Notes: generated by a model not told the origin, from the sequence alone. A stretch of 64,000 nt of DNA from Neisseria chenwenguii (GCF_002216145.1 NZ_CP022278.1:744001-808000), one strand, 5' to 3'; positions 42,431 through 51,367 are shown, counted from the first letter of the stretch. Made by a program: numbers and translations.

Positions 42431-43477
42431 TCACACCCGTATCATCAGGCTGTTTTCCCGATGCTGCTGCGGCGTGCAGCCGAACCAGCGGTGGCAGGCG
42501 CGGATGAAGTTGCTCAAATCGGAAAAACCCAGCCTGAAGCCGATTTCGGTAATGCTGAGGTTGCTGTGCATCAGCAAATCGTGCGCCATGTCGTAGCGCA
42601 GGTTGTCCAAGAGGCTGTTGAACGAGCTGCCTTCGCTGCTGAGACGGCGTTGCAGGGTGCGCGGGGTGAGGTGGAGTTTGGCGGCGATGTCGGGCAGGCG
42701 CGGTTCGCCGTCTTCCAGCGTTTCGCGGATTAAGGTGCCGACGCGGGCGGTGATGTCCATTTGGCGGAGGCGGTTGAGATAATCGCCGACGAGGGTGGCG
42801 TTGATGTCGGTGAGTTTGGGATTGGCGCCGGCGTAGGGTTCGATGGTGTCTTCGTAGGCAAACGAGATGGAATCGCGCTCGCAGCCGAGGTTGACGGGCA
42901 CGCCGAAGTAGTCGTCGAGCCGCGCGGTATCGCCGCTATCGGGGAGGGAAAGGGTAACGGAAACGGGGACGACTTTGTGCTGGGCAAGGCTGCACGCCTG
43001 CCGGTGGATAAAGGCCAGAACGGCCAAAAGCGCGGAATTCATCGGCTCGTGGCCGCTGTCGGTGCGCAACACCAGCTTGGTGCCTTTAAAATCGGGCGGA
43101 TGGTCGAAGCTGATGCGCATGGTAGTGGAAATGATTTTGCAGTAGCGCACCATCAGCATCATCAAATCGGCCAGCGAGGCGCAGGTAATCATCGCCAGCC
43201 CCAAGCCCTGCAAGGCGGAGGCTTGGATTTCGCGCCCGACTTGGAGGCCGAAAAACGGGTCGCCGGTTTGATCGATCAGCAAATCCCAAAAACGGCGCAT
43301 GTTGTCAACGGGATAACGCGCGTCGGGAATGTGCAGCAATTTGGCGTCCAAACCTGCGGCGTCTAAGAGCGGCAGCGGGTCAACCCCGTAACCGCGCGCG
43401 GTTTGGCAGATGGATGAAACCCAGCTCACTAAGACGCTGTGGGCGGACGTATCGGAAGAGATGCTGTGGCGGTTCAT
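42431..43477 (-). CDS. AraC-family transcriptional regulator
   Basis: A 348-residue regulator. The N-terminal domain (about 20-210) is the arabinose-binding-like type found in OruR/ArgR-like AraC proteins (GVDPLPLLDAAGLDAKLL, GREIQASALQGLGLAMITCASLADLMMLMVRY in parts). The C-terminal HTH pair is LPDIAAKLHLTPRTLQRRLSSEG and ITEIGFRLGFSDLSNFIRACHRWFG. The start at 43477 has AAGGAGC in front. Set in line within the allantoin cluster between the permease and carbamate kinase genes, it is the likely pathway activator; the effector (allantoin or a ureido compound) is inferred. Confidence 0.88.
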   Translation of the reverse strand: MNRHSISSDTSAHSVLVSWVSSICQTARGYGVDPLPLLDAAGLDAKLLHIPDARYPVDNMRRFWDLLIDQTGDPFFGLQVGREIQASALQGLGLAMITCASLADLMMLMVRYCKIISTTMRISFDHPPDFKGTKLVLRTDSGHEPMNSALLAVLAFIHRQACSLAQHKVVPVSVTLSLPDSGDTARLDDYFGVPVNLGCERDSISFAYEDTIEPYAGANPKLTDINATLVGDYLNRLRQMDITARVGTLIRETLEDGEPRLPDIAAKLHLTPRTLQRRLSSEGSSFNSLLDNLRYDMAHDLLMHSNLSITEIGFRLGFSDLSNFIRACHRWFGCTPQQHRENSLMIRV

Positions 43478-43859
43478 AAAGCGCTCCTTGTTCTGCGGAA
43501 TCACTGCATAAACGTTTTCGCCGACAGCTCGGGCGCGCACTGCTGCGTTTTTTCCTCTACACGCCCTTATAGTATTTGCTCTAATCATAGCCGAAACGGC
43601 AACGCCTTTTTGTAAACAAGGCTAAAGATATGTTGGGTTTATGTTTTAAAACATAAAGATAAATTTCTTTTGTAATTGTTTGGTATGTGGTGGTTTTAAA
43701 GGTAGCAGTTTGGGTATTGATAAAAAGGCCGTCTGAACAAACGGGGCTTCCGAACGGCTGTTTGCGGTATTCAGACGGCCTCAAACGATTTGATGCCGTC
43801 TGAAACCTGCACATCCGTATCAAACTGTTTTCGCAAAGCGGCGGCGGCGTGCAATGCCA

Positions 43860-43972
43860 TAGGGGGTGTCAACCCACCGTTTGACCACGGGTCAAAAAAA
43901 ACCAATGTCTGAAATTTTTCAAACGGTTTTCTTGCCTTTCGGGCAAGCGGTGGGTTGACACCCTCCCTACGC
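43860..43972. repeat. Family-A palindromic repeat
   Basis: AGGGGGTGTCAACCCACCG at the left and GGTTGACACCCTCCCTACGC at the right, with TTGCCTTTCGGGCAAGCGGT inside. Confidence 0.65.
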
Positions 43973-44028
43973 GGCCGTCTGAAAAAGACAGATGGGCGTA
44001 ATCCGCACGGTACGGTTTGCGCGGGTTT

Positions 44029-44069
44029 GTACGGTTATGCCGCTTTTGGGCGGCTAACCGTACCTACGG
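44029..44069. repeat. GTACGGTTA palindromic repeat, copy 3
   Basis: GTACGGTTATGCCGC then GGCGGCTAACCGTAC and CTACGG; a large hairpin just downstream of the carbamate kinase gene. Confidence 0.65.
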
Positions 44070-44096
44070 TCTGCCGGTTCAAATATTTCAGACGGC

Positions 44097-45026
44097 CTAT
44101 TCCGTCACCACGCCTGCCGCATCATTGCTGACGCGCGTGCCTGCTTCGCCTTTGACGATTTTCTCGATGTCGCCCAAGGCGCCGATGACGGCGGTTTTGC
44201 CGGTGGCGCGGGCGAAATTGACGGCGGCCTGCACTTTCGGCCCCATCGAGCCGCCGGCGAACGGCAGTTTTTCGATGGCGTCGGGGTGGGCGGCGCGGAC
44301 GGCGCGCTGTTCGGGTTTGCCCCAATCGAGGTAGACGGCATCGACGTCGGTGGCGATGACGAGCAGGTCGGCTTCGACCGACGAGGCCAAAAGCGCGGTG
44401 GCGAGGTCTTTGTCGATGACGGCTTCGGCGCCGCAGAGGCGGCCGTCTTCGTCGTAATAGGTCGGAATGCCGCCGCCGCCCGCGCAGATTAAGACGTAGT
44501 TGTGTTCGATCAGGGTTTTGAGCGGTTTGAGGCCGAAGATGCGTGTGGGCAGCGGGCTGGGCACGACGCGGCGGAATTTGTCGCCGTCGGGCGCCATCGT
44601 CCAGCCTTTTTCGGCGGCCACGGCCTCGGCTTCGGCTTTGCTGTACACGGGGCCGACGGGTTTGCTCGGTTTTTGGAACGCGGGGTCTTTGGGATCGACT
44701 TCGGTTTGGGTAAGCACGGTGGTCAGGGAATAGTCTTTGGGGATGCAGTTGGCCATTTCCTGCTGGATCATGTAGCCGATCATGCCGACGGATTCGGCGC
44801 CGAGTACGTCGAGCGGATACATGGGAACGTCTTTGTAGGCGTTGCTCTGCAAGGCCATCAGGCCGACTTGGGGGCCGTTGCCGTGGGTGATGACAAGCTG
44901 GTTGCCGCTGTGGATTTTGGCGATTTGTTCGCAGGCGGCGCGCACGTTGCTGCGCTGGTTGGCGGAGGTGAGCGGCTCGCCGCGTTTGAGAAGGGCGTTG
45001 CCGCCCAGTGCGATGACGATTCTCAT
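44097..45026 (-). CDS. arcC: Carbamate kinase
   Basis: Carbamate kinase transfers the phosphate of carbamoyl phosphate to ADP, giving ATP, CO2 and NH3. The 309-residue protein starts [19 protein letters not shown]. It contains [55 protein letters not shown] (in parts), [13 protein letters not shown], and [18 protein letters not shown] at the C-terminus. All ATP and carbamate-binding motifs are present. An AAGGAGA site precedes the ATG at 45026. It lies between allantoinase and the AraC gene rather than in an arginine deiminase cluster, so it likely drains carbamoyl phosphate from purine breakdown. Confidence 0.94.
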   Translation of the reverse strand: MRIVIALGGNALLKRGEPLTSANQRSNVRAACEQIAKIHSGNQLVITHGNGPQVGLMALQSNAYKDVPMYPLDVLGAESVGMIGYMIQQEMANCIPKDYSLTTVLTQTEVDPKDPAFQKPSKPVGPVYSKAEAEAVAAEKGWTMAPDGDKFRRVVPSPLPTRIFGLKPLKTLIEHNYVLICAGGGGIPTYYDEDGRLCGAEAVIDKDLATALLASSVEADLLVIATDVDAVYLDWGKPEQRAVRAAHPDAIEKLPFAGGSMGPKVQAAVNFARATGKTAVIGALGDIEKIVKGEAGTRVSNDAAGVVTE

Positions 45027-45081
45027 GGCAGGTCTCCTTTCGGGTGGTGTTTTGTTCAGACGGCCTTTGGTTTTTTTCAGC

Positions 45082-45197
45082 TGTAGGGTGGGTGTCAACC
45101 CACCGTTCAATTTCAAGGTCAAAATCCAAACGCCTGAGTTTTCAAACGGTTTTTTCTTGCCTTTCGGGCAAGCGGTGGGTTGACGCCCACCCTACGG
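45082..45197. repeat. Family-A palindromic repeat
   Basis: TGTAGGGTGGGTGTCAACC and GGTTGACGCCCACCCTACGG at the ends, a full-length copy between arcC and allB. Confidence 0.7.
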
Positions 45198-45257
45198 CAG
45201 GTTTTCAAATTTTCAGACGGCCTCAAACGGCCTAATGCCGTCTGAAACTTCAACTGC

Positions 45258-46622
45258 TTACGGATTTTTCAGCCATCTTGCCGGACAGCCTTTCGCTTCG
45301 CCGATGATGCCGTCTGAAAGGCTGTACACTTCCTGTCCGCGCAGGAAGGTATGGGTGATGCGGCAGCCGATTTCCATGCCTTCGTAGGCACTGAATTTGT
45401 TTTTGTAAAACAGTTTGTCGGCGGTCAGCGTGTAGTTTTGGTTGGGGTCGAGGATGACGATGTCGCCGTCTTTGCCGACGGCCAAGGCGCCTTTGTCGAT
45501 CAGACCGAAGCGGCTTGCAGGGCCGGTGGCGAGCGCGTTCATCAGGGTAACAGGACTGATGTTGCGCTGTTTGACGGCGGCATCAAACATGGCGTCGACG
45601 CTGTTTTGGCAGCCGCTGATGCCGCCCCATGCGTTGAAGGCATTCGGGTCGGATTTCAAATCGGGCGTGCAGGGCGAATGGTCGGAAGCGAGGACGGTGA
45701 TGACGCCTTCTTCCAGCAGCCGCCACATTTCGCGCTGGTGGGCGCGGTCGCGGATGGGCGGCGAACATTTGGCTTTATTGCCGATGGTGTCGAGGTCTTC
45801 GGTGGCCAAAAGGAAGTAGTGCGGGCAACTCTCGAAGCTGGCGTCCACGCCACGCGCCTGCGCCTCCAAAACTGCTTCAATAGCTTCGGGGCAGCTGCAA
45901 TGGGCGATGTGGACGCGGCAGCCGGTTTGTTCGGCGATATAGAGGACGCGGCGCACGGCTTCGACTTCAGTAAAAATCGGGCGGCTGGCAACATAATCCG
46001 ATACGCGGTTTTTGCCCTCGGCTTTGGCTTTGCGGCCGAGCTCGTCGGTAATCGTGGCGTTTTCGCAATGGATAACAAGCAGATCACCGGTTTTCGCCAA
46101 TGTCTGCATACCGACGTAGAGTTCGTAGTCGGTGACGTTTTTGAAGTCGCCGGGTTTGCCCGAGCCGCAGGTGGCGACGAAACATTTGAACGCGCCGCAG
46201 CCGGCGGCGGACAATTCTTCGAGTTTGTCGAGATTATGCGGAACGAGGCCGCCGAAAAAGGCGTAATCGACGTGGTTTTGGCCGGCGGCGGCTTGGCGTT
46301 TGATTTCCAGCGTTTCGACGTCGATGGTGGCGGGTATGGTGTTCAGCGGCATTTCGACGTAGGAAGTCGTGCCGCCCGCCGCCATCGCTTGTGTGCCGGT
46401 GAAGTAGCCTTCCCATTCGGTGCGTCCGGGTTCGGAAATGTGCATATGGACATCGACCATGCCGGGCAGAACGTAACTGCCGCCTGCGTCAACGGTTTTC
46501 GCGGCCCGGGCTTCGATCTGCGGGGCGATGGCGGCGATTTTTCCGTCTTTGACGGCGATGTCGCCGTGGAGCATTTGATCGGGTAAGACCAAAAGGCCGT
46601 TTTGAATCAGTAAATCGTACAT
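45258..46622 (-). CDS. allB: Allantoinase
   Basis: Allantoinase opens allantoin to allantoate. The 454-residue amidohydrolase begins MYDLLIQNGLLVLPDQMLHG. It has the HxH metal motif in GMVDVHMHISEPGRTEWEGY, the carboxylated Lys in CGAFKCFVATCGSG, His ligands in VIHCENATITDELG and VHIAHCSCPEAIEAV, and the catalytic Asp in LASDHSPCTPDLKS. KCFVATCG, YVASRPIFTEVEA and ESCPHYFLLATEDL match E. coli AllB rather than dihydropyrimidinase. The start at 46622 has AGGAGGAC upstream. It is intact and in the middle of the allantoin cluster. Confidence 0.95.
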   Translation of the reverse strand: MYDLLIQNGLLVLPDQMLHGDIAVKDGKIAAIAPQIEARAAKTVDAGGSYVLPGMVDVHMHISEPGRTEWEGYFTGTQAMAAGGTTSYVEMPLNTIPATIDVETLEIKRQAAAGQNHVDYAFFGGLVPHNLDKLEELSAAGCGAFKCFVATCGSGKPGDFKNVTDYELYVGMQTLAKTGDLLVIHCENATITDELGRKAKAEGKNRVSDYVASRPIFTEVEAVRRVLYIAEQTGCRVHIAHCSCPEAIEAVLEAQARGVDASFESCPHYFLLATEDLDTIGNKAKCSPPIRDRAHQREMWRLLEEGVITVLASDHSPCTPDLKSDPNAFNAWGGISGCQNSVDAMFDAAVKQRNISPVTLMNALATGPASRFGLIDKGALAVGKDGDIVILDPNQNYTLTADKLFYKNKFSAYEGMEIGCRITHTFLRGQEVYSLSDGIIGEAKGCPARWLKNP

Positions 46623-46811
46623 TTTGTCCTCCTTTTTCAGATGGCCTGTTCTGCCGGCCTGCTGTTCGGTTTGATTGGGTTTGATGTGTTTGGGTTTGGA
46701 TTGCGAAGTGGGTTTGAAGGCTGTCGGGCGTTTGAAAGGCCGTCTGAACACTGCGTTTCAGCCGCAGCCGCTCCGACTTGGGTTCAGACGGCCTTTTGCC
46801 CGTTTTTGTTC

Positions 46812-48233
46812 CTACAAACCAATCCCCATAGACTGCATCAGATACAGCGCCACACTTGAGAGAATGCCCAAAATCAGCATCAGCGGAGTGTAGAAGCGCA
46901 GCCATTTGCCGAATTCCACTTTCGCAATCACGAGCGTGGCGACGAAGAAGCCGGAAGTCGGGAAGAAAATATCGGTCAGCTGTCCGCCCCAGGCGTTGGC
47001 CGAAACCACGGCTTGTTGGGAAATGTCCAGCAGGCTGGCGAGCGGGGAAATAATCGGCATGGTCAATACCGTCAGTGCGGTCGCGCCCGGAATCAGGAAG
47101 TTAAACACCGATTGTTCCCAGAAAATCGCAATCGCAGTCAGCTCGGGCGGCACGGTGCGCATCATGCTTTCCAGCCAATACACCAGCGTATCGGTAATCA
47201 CGCCCTTATCCATCACCACCGCAATCGCGGAAGCCACACCGCAGAGCAGCGCCGCCACCATCATGTCGCGCATACCCGCGTTCACGTCGTCGCAAATTTG
47301 CTGCGCCGATTTGCCCGCCACCGCCGCTGCGGTAATGCCGATGAAGAGGAACAGGCCGCCGATGGCTTCAAAACCGAGGTTTTTCATCAAAATCAGCGCA
47401 ATGGCAATCGGAAACAGCACCATGCAGGTAATACCCGCCATTTTCTGGCGCGATGTGAACACCATTTCGCCTTTTTCCGCCTCTTCCTGCGCCAGCGCCG
47501 CGCGCACCTCTTTATCGGTATCCAGCGTCAGGCTGGTTTCGGGGTGGTGTTTCACACGGATGGCGTAGCGCATCACATAAGCGATGGTAATCAACACAAC
47601 CGCCGCCAAAATCACCGCGCGGAACGCCGAACCGGAAAATATCGGCAGCTGCGCAATCTGCTGACCCATACCGACCGAACCCGGAATCGTCAGGCCGAAG
47701 GTAAAGCCCATACACGGCCCCAAGAGCGACACCGCCGTCGCCGTCATGCCGTCGTAACCCAAGCGGTAAAACAGCGGCAGCAACACGGGCAGATAAGCCA
47801 GCGACAGCTCGGGCACGCCGATAAACGCCGCCAGACCGGAGAAGATGGCAATCAGAATCGGGATGATCATGATGTCTTTACCGCCGACCGCCGAGCTCAA
47901 TTTCTGCACGCCCATATCAATCAGACCCGCGCGTTTGATCAGGCCCATACAGCCGCCGACCATAAAGGTCAGAAACACGATGCCCGCCGCCCGTTTCAAG
48001 CCGTCGGGAATCGCCGTGACCAAATCCATAAAGCCCACGGGCGTCTGCTCGATTTGATGGTAAGTACCCGCCACCACCAGCGTCTGCGTACCGTGCACGG
48101 TTTCCACCGTCTGCCGCTCGTATTCGCCCGCCGGCACGATATACGTCAGCGCCGCGACGACCAGGATAAACACCGCCAAAACGATATAAATATCGGGCAT
48201 CTTGAACGATTTCTTCGGATTTTGCGTACTCAT
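46812..48233 (-). CDS. YfcC-family membrane carrier
   Basis: A 473-residue multi-spanning carrier of the YfcC/ArsB-NhaD superfamily. The start is KMPDIYIVLAVFILVVAALTYIVPAGEYER, with the PAGEY(E)R motif typical of the family. GVPELSLAYLPVLLPLFYRLGYD and GATALTVLTMPIISPLASLLDIS are also present. Substrates of the family include basic amino acids and carboxylates, but most are unknown. In this cluster it might move allantoate, oxamate or a related ureido acid or amide; that is inference. The start at 48233 has GGAG in front. Confidence 0.85.
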   Translation of the reverse strand: MSTQNPKKSFKMPDIYIVLAVFILVVAALTYIVPAGEYERQTVETVHGTQTLVVAGTYHQIEQTPVGFMDLVTAIPDGLKRAAGIVFLTFMVGGCMGLIKRAGLIDMGVQKLSSAVGGKDIMIIPILIAIFSGLAAFIGVPELSLAYLPVLLPLFYRLGYDGMTATAVSLLGPCMGFTFGLTIPGSVGMGQQIAQLPIFSGSAFRAVILAAVVLITIAYVMRYAIRVKHHPETSLTLDTDKEVRAALAQEEAEKGEMVFTSRQKMAGITCMVLFPIAIALILMKNLGFEAIGGLFLFIGITAAAVAGKSAQQICDDVNAGMRDMMVAALLCGVASAIAVVMDKGVITDTLVYWLESMMRTVPPELTAIAIFWEQSVFNFLIPGATALTVLTMPIISPLASLLDISQQAVVSANAWGGQLTDIFFPTSGFFVATLVIAKVEFGKWLRFYTPLMLILGILSSVALYLMQSMGIGL

Positions 48234-48676
48234 GACAAAACTCCTGAAATTTTTATTGATAGGGAAAATGGGGGAAGCCGTGGGGTTGGGTCAGATTTTT
48301 CAGACGGCCAAACCTTCCACCCCCACCCTAACCCTCCCCCGTGAGAGGGAGAAGACGCGTTGCAGAGGATTTAAGCGTTTCAGACGGCCTCAAACGGGGT
48401 TTGGATGCCGTCTGAAAAATCAGTCGCAAAGTGGGTGTAAACCCACCGTTTGACCGCAGGTCAAAATCCAAACGCCTGAAATTGCATCAACGGTTTTCCT
48501 GCCTTTCAGGCAGGCGGTGGGTTCACACCCACCCTACGGCAGGTTTTTACAAACTTTCAGACGGCCAAACCTTCCACCCCCACCCTAGCCTTCCCCCGCG
48601 AGCGGGAGAGGGGGCGCGTTTGCGAAGATTCAAACTTTTCAGATGGCCTCAAACGCCCCAATGCCGTCTGAAAACC
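48234..48676. other. 443-bp intergenic region of repeats
   Basis: Holds the YfcC ribosome-binding site, DUS motifs, family-D blocks (48316-48390 and 48574-48650) and a full family-A copy (48428-48539). No ORF is supported. Confidence 0.55.
48428..48539. repeat. Family-A palindromic repeat
   Basis: AAAGTGGGTGTAAACCCACC at the left, GGTTCACACCCACCCTACGG at the right, CTGCCTTTCAGGCAGGCGGT inside. Confidence 0.7.
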
Positions 48677-49705
48677 TCAGTTCACCCCCACAATCGCGCT
48701 TAACAGCGCCATGCGCACGGCAACCGAGAAACCGATGGCTCGGAAGTAGAGCTGGTGTTCGGTATTGTCGATACCGTAGTCGAACTCGCCTTCGTTGCGC
48801 GGCAGAGAGTGGTGGACGCCCACCGTTTTGCCGTTTTTCTCTTTAATGCGTTTGAGCATGTCGAGCGAAATGTAGTAGTTGGCCATTTTTTTCATGAAGT
48901 CTTCGCGCGCGGGGTCGTCTTTTTTTACCGAGCTGCCCGGCAGGTAGATCAGATCGACGTTGTTTTCGGCGTAGAGCTCTTCGTTCTGTTTTTCGGTCAG
49001 GTCGAAGTGTTCCTCGAAATGCGCGCCCATCGCTTTGAGTTTTTCGCGCACCACTTCGGGCGTACGCAGTTCGCTGGTGCCGGTGTAGATGATTTTCGCG
49101 CCCATCGAGGCGAGTGCCAGCGCAAACGACTGGCCGGAACGCGCGCGGGAAAGGTCGGGGGTGGCGATGGCGACGGTGGCGTTTTGCAGATCGCCGAACG
49201 CGCGCCAGCAGGTGTAGCAGTCGAGCAGACCCTGGGTCGGGTGGGTAACGTGGCCGTAACCGCCTGAAATCACGGGCGATGCGTAGCCTTTGAGTTCGTC
49301 AATCGCGCCTAACGCTTCTTTGTCGTCGGGGTGGCGCATGACGATAACGTCGGCGTATTCCGAAGTCACGCGCAAGGTGTCATAGAGGCTTTCGTTTTTC
49401 GCCACGGCGGCGTTGTGCTGCGGGTCGGATTCGGTAATCACTTGGCCGCCCAAGCGCAGCATGGCGTTTTCGTGGCTGCAACGGGTGCGGGTGGAAGGTT
49501 GGAAAAACAGAGTGTATAAAACTTTGCCCTGCAACAGGTTCAGCCCCGTGCGCAAAAACGGTTCCATCATTTTGGCGGCCTCAAACAGCGCCAACAGCTC
49601 CTCGCGCTTGTGGTCGTCCAAAAAAGTCAGGTTGCGCCCGCGCAGATTGGTTGCGGCCAATGCTTCGCGGATGTCGAGGGTTTTGAAATTTTTGTCCAAA
49701 GCCAT
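48677..49705 (-). CDS. Aspartate/ornithine carbamoyltransferase-family protein of the allantoin cluster
   Basis: A 342-residue transcarbamylase. Carbamoyl-phosphate motifs are present: YTLFFQPSTRTRCSHENAMLRLGG (STRTR), SGGYGHVTHPTQGLLDCYT (HPTQ) and HHSLPRNEGEFDYGIDNTEHQLYFR. The order resembles ATCase, but the length exceeds catalytic PyrB (about 310), and the aspartate-binding loop differs (SLPRNEGEFD in place of PLPR with a following acidic site). The gene sits between AllE and the YfcC carrier, with carbamate kinase downstream. It therefore probably runs in the phosphorolytic direction on a ureido compound such as oxalurate, ureidoglycine or allantoate, giving carbamoyl phosphate. The substrate is not known. 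An AAGGAGA site precedes ATG 49705. Confidence 0.82.
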   Translation of the reverse strand: MALDKNFKTLDIREALAATNLRGRNLTFLDDHKREELLALFEAAKMMEPFLRTGLNLLQGKVLYTLFFQPSTRTRCSHENAMLRLGGQVITESDPQHNAAVAKNESLYDTLRVTSEYADVIVMRHPDDKEALGAIDELKGYASPVISGGYGHVTHPTQGLLDCYTCWRAFGDLQNATVAIATPDLSRARSGQSFALALASMGAKIIYTGTSELRTPEVVREKLKAMGAHFEEHFDLTEKQNEELYAENNVDLIYLPGSSVKKDDPAREDFMKKMANYYISLDMLKRIKEKNGKTVGVHHSLPRNEGEFDYGIDNTEHQLYFRAIGFSVAVRMALLSAIVGVN

Positions 49706-49810
49706 GATGGTTCTCCTTTCGGGTTTGCTGGTGCGGCGGTCTGAAAGGGTTTCAGACGGCCTTTTGAAACTTTTTCGGGTGGGCGTGCGGCGGATTTTCA
49801 GACGGCCTTT

Positions 49811-49852
49811 CTGCCTTTCGGGCGGGTGGCGGGTTTACACCCACCCTACGGC
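49811..49852. repeat. Family-A repeat, right half only
   Basis: CTGCCTTTCGGGCGGGTGGC then GGGTTTACACCCACCCTACG, followed by a family-D-like gagagg fragment (49867-49902). Confidence 0.6.
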
Positions 49853-49942
49853 AGGCCGAAATTCCGCTCATGCGCCCCCTCGCGGGAGAGGGTTGGGAGA
49901 GGGCCGGTCGGACTTCGGAAACGCCGCGAGCGGCCTTACCCC

Positions 49943-50719
49943 TCAAACCTCCACATCCCTGTGGCAGTCTTTCGAATAAATATAGGTAAACTGTTCGCGC
50001 CCCACGCCGTAGGCGGTTTGCTTGCAATACGGGCCGAACCAGATAAAGTCTTCTTTTTTAATCAGATACCAATCCTCATCCAAGAGGTAGCAGCCCTGAC
50101 CCTCATATACATATGCACCGTGTTCCTGAACGTGCGTTTCCACGATGTTGTGGCTGGCGCCCGGGTCGAAGCTCAAAATGTGCATATTCATGTCGAAATT
50201 CTGCTCGACGGGCAGCAGGTCTTTGATGTGCACATTCGCCATACCGTCGTAGTCCGTCCATTCCATATCGTTGGCATTACCGAATACGGCATACGGCATC
50301 AGGCCGCTCGGATGTTCGATATAGCGTTGTTTGTAAAGCAGAATCCGTCCTTCTTTTCCGTTGGCGGTTTCAAACGAAATCCCCACGCCCGGCGGCGCAT
50401 AGGCATAACCGCCCTGTTTGATGACACGGCTCTCGCCGCCGACGCTGACTTTCAGTTCCGCCTCGCCGTCGAGCAGGTAGATAAACGACTCTTCGTGCGG
50501 CTTCGCGCCGTAAGGCATCGTCGTTTTCGCCTTTTCGCCCAGCGTGCCGATGAGCTGAACGAAGCTCGCGCCCATTTTCGGCGTGGCCAAAATCGTCATC
50601 AGGCAGTCTTCGATGCCCGGAATCACGTTGATCACGCGGCCTTCGGGGGTAATAAACGCATAATTTCCGTGTTTGACGACGGAACGGTTTCTCAAAATAT
50701 CCTGTGGATAACCCGGCAT
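49943..50719 (-). CDS. allE: (S)-ureidoglycine aminohydrolase AllE
   Basis: AllE releases ammonia from (S)-ureidoglycine to give (S)-ureidoglycolate. The 258-residue bicupin closely matches E. coli AllE (YlbA): RNRSVVKHGNYAFITPEGRV, MTILATPKMGASFVQ, GGYAYAPPGVGISFE, FDMNMHILSFDPGASHNIVETHVQEHGAYVYEGQG (in parts), ending YIYSKDCHRDVEV. The C-terminal cupin His/Glu metal ligands (SHNIVETHVQEH) are intact. The start at 50719 has AAAGGAGAACG upstream. It is the first gene of the cluster in transcription order. Confidence 0.95.
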   Translation of the reverse strand: MPGYPQDILRNRSVVKHGNYAFITPEGRVINVIPGIEDCLMTILATPKMGASFVQLIGTLGEKAKTTMPYGAKPHEESFIYLLDGEAELKVSVGGESRVIKQGGYAYAPPGVGISFETANGKEGRILLYKQRYIEHPSGLMPYAVFGNANDMEWTDYDGMANVHIKDLLPVEQNFDMNMHILSFDPGASHNIVETHVQEHGAYVYEGQGCYLLDEDWYLIKKEDFIWFGPYCKQTAYGVGREQFTYIYSKDCHRDVEV

Positions 50720-50847
50720 TTTCGTTCTCCTTTTCTGAACACGACCGTAAAATTCTGTCGCAGCCAATATAGCCCCAACCGCCCCCGCCGCCTTTCGCCC
50801 GCCGTGCCACTCGGTTGTCTTTGTGCGACAAAGCGTCAAAATGCAGA

Positions 50848-50876
50848 AAGGCCGTCTGAAAATTTCAGACGGCCTT
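50848..50876. terminator. Inverted AG-DUS hairpin
   Basis: AAGGCCGTCTGAAA and TTTCAGACGGCCTT with no loop spacer, upstream of allE and downstream of the SnoaL-like lipoprotein gene on the same strand, so it terminates the latter's plus-strand neighbours or marks the cluster edge. Confidence 0.6.
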
Positions 50877-50899
50877 TGGTTAAAATTTAAACCGAGCGC

Positions 50900-51367
50900 T
50901 TAAAACATACCGCGCCCGCTCGCGCTCTTGGCGGGTACGGGCTGGATCACATCCCAATGCTCGACGATTTTGCCCTCTTTATCCAAGCGGAAAATATCGA
51001 CCACGGCCTCGCCTTTGTCTTTTCCGTTCAGACGGCTGTGGACGTGTAAAAACACCAAATCGCCCTCCGCCGCCACGCGCTTGATTTCGGCGCGGGTGGT
51101 GGGATTGGCTTTGACAAACGGCTCAAATGCCTTCACAAACGCTTCGCCGCCGTCGGCCACGTCGGGATTGTGTTGCAGATATTCTTTGCCGACGTATTTT
51201 TCCGTCGCCTCGCGCACTTTGTGTTGGTTGAACGCCATGTCGTAAAACGCCAAAACATTGGCTTTGTTGCGCTCGGCGGTATTCTGCGCGGGTTTACCCG
51301 ACACGGCGGAACAGGCGGCGAGGCCGAAAGAGGCGGCCAATACGGCGGCAGTGAAGACTTTTTTCAT
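50900..51367 (-). CDS. SnoaL-like lipoprotein
   Basis: A 155-residue precursor with the leader MKKVFTAAVLAASFGLAAC (lipobox LAAC). The mature NTF2/SnoaL-like domain reads NVLAFYDMAFNQHKVREATEKYV (in part), YLQHNPDVADGGEAFVKAFEPFV, FLHVHSRLNGKDKGEAVVDIFRLDKEGKIVEHWDVIQPV (in parts). SnoaL-like proteins are small cone-shaped ligand-binding or isomerase domains; this one's ligand is unknown. A weak GGAAA precedes the start. It lies just outside the allantoin cluster. Confidence 0.8.
   Translation of the reverse strand: MKKVFTAAVLAASFGLAACSAVSGKPAQNTAERNKANVLAFYDMAFNQHKVREATEKYVGKEYLQHNPDVADGGEAFVKAFEPFVKANPTTRAEIKRVAAEGDLVFLHVHSRLNGKDKGEAVVDIFRLDKEGKIVEHWDVIQPVPAKSASGRGMF

Larger units (their letters stand above)
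43478..44096. other. 619-bp intergenic region with DUS and two repeat families
   Basis: 43478-43700 is the AraC gene leader, with an AT-rich stretch near 43640-43690. Inverted DUS motifs lie at 43728-43805, a family-A copy at 43860-43972 and a GTACGGTTA palindrome at 44029-44069. No ORF is supported. Confidence 0.55.

Noticed and set aside
45351..46586. 411-residue ORF antisense to allB
   Set aside because: Mirrors allantoinase codons; no domain pattern of its own.
45258..46622. Dihydropyrimidinase or dihydroorotase
   Set aside because: KCFVATCG, the HPTQ-independent motifs and AllE/arcC context fit allantoinase better.
47013..48344. 443-residue ORF antisense to the YfcC gene
   Set aside because: His/Arg/Gln-rich shadow of a conserved membrane protein on the other strand.
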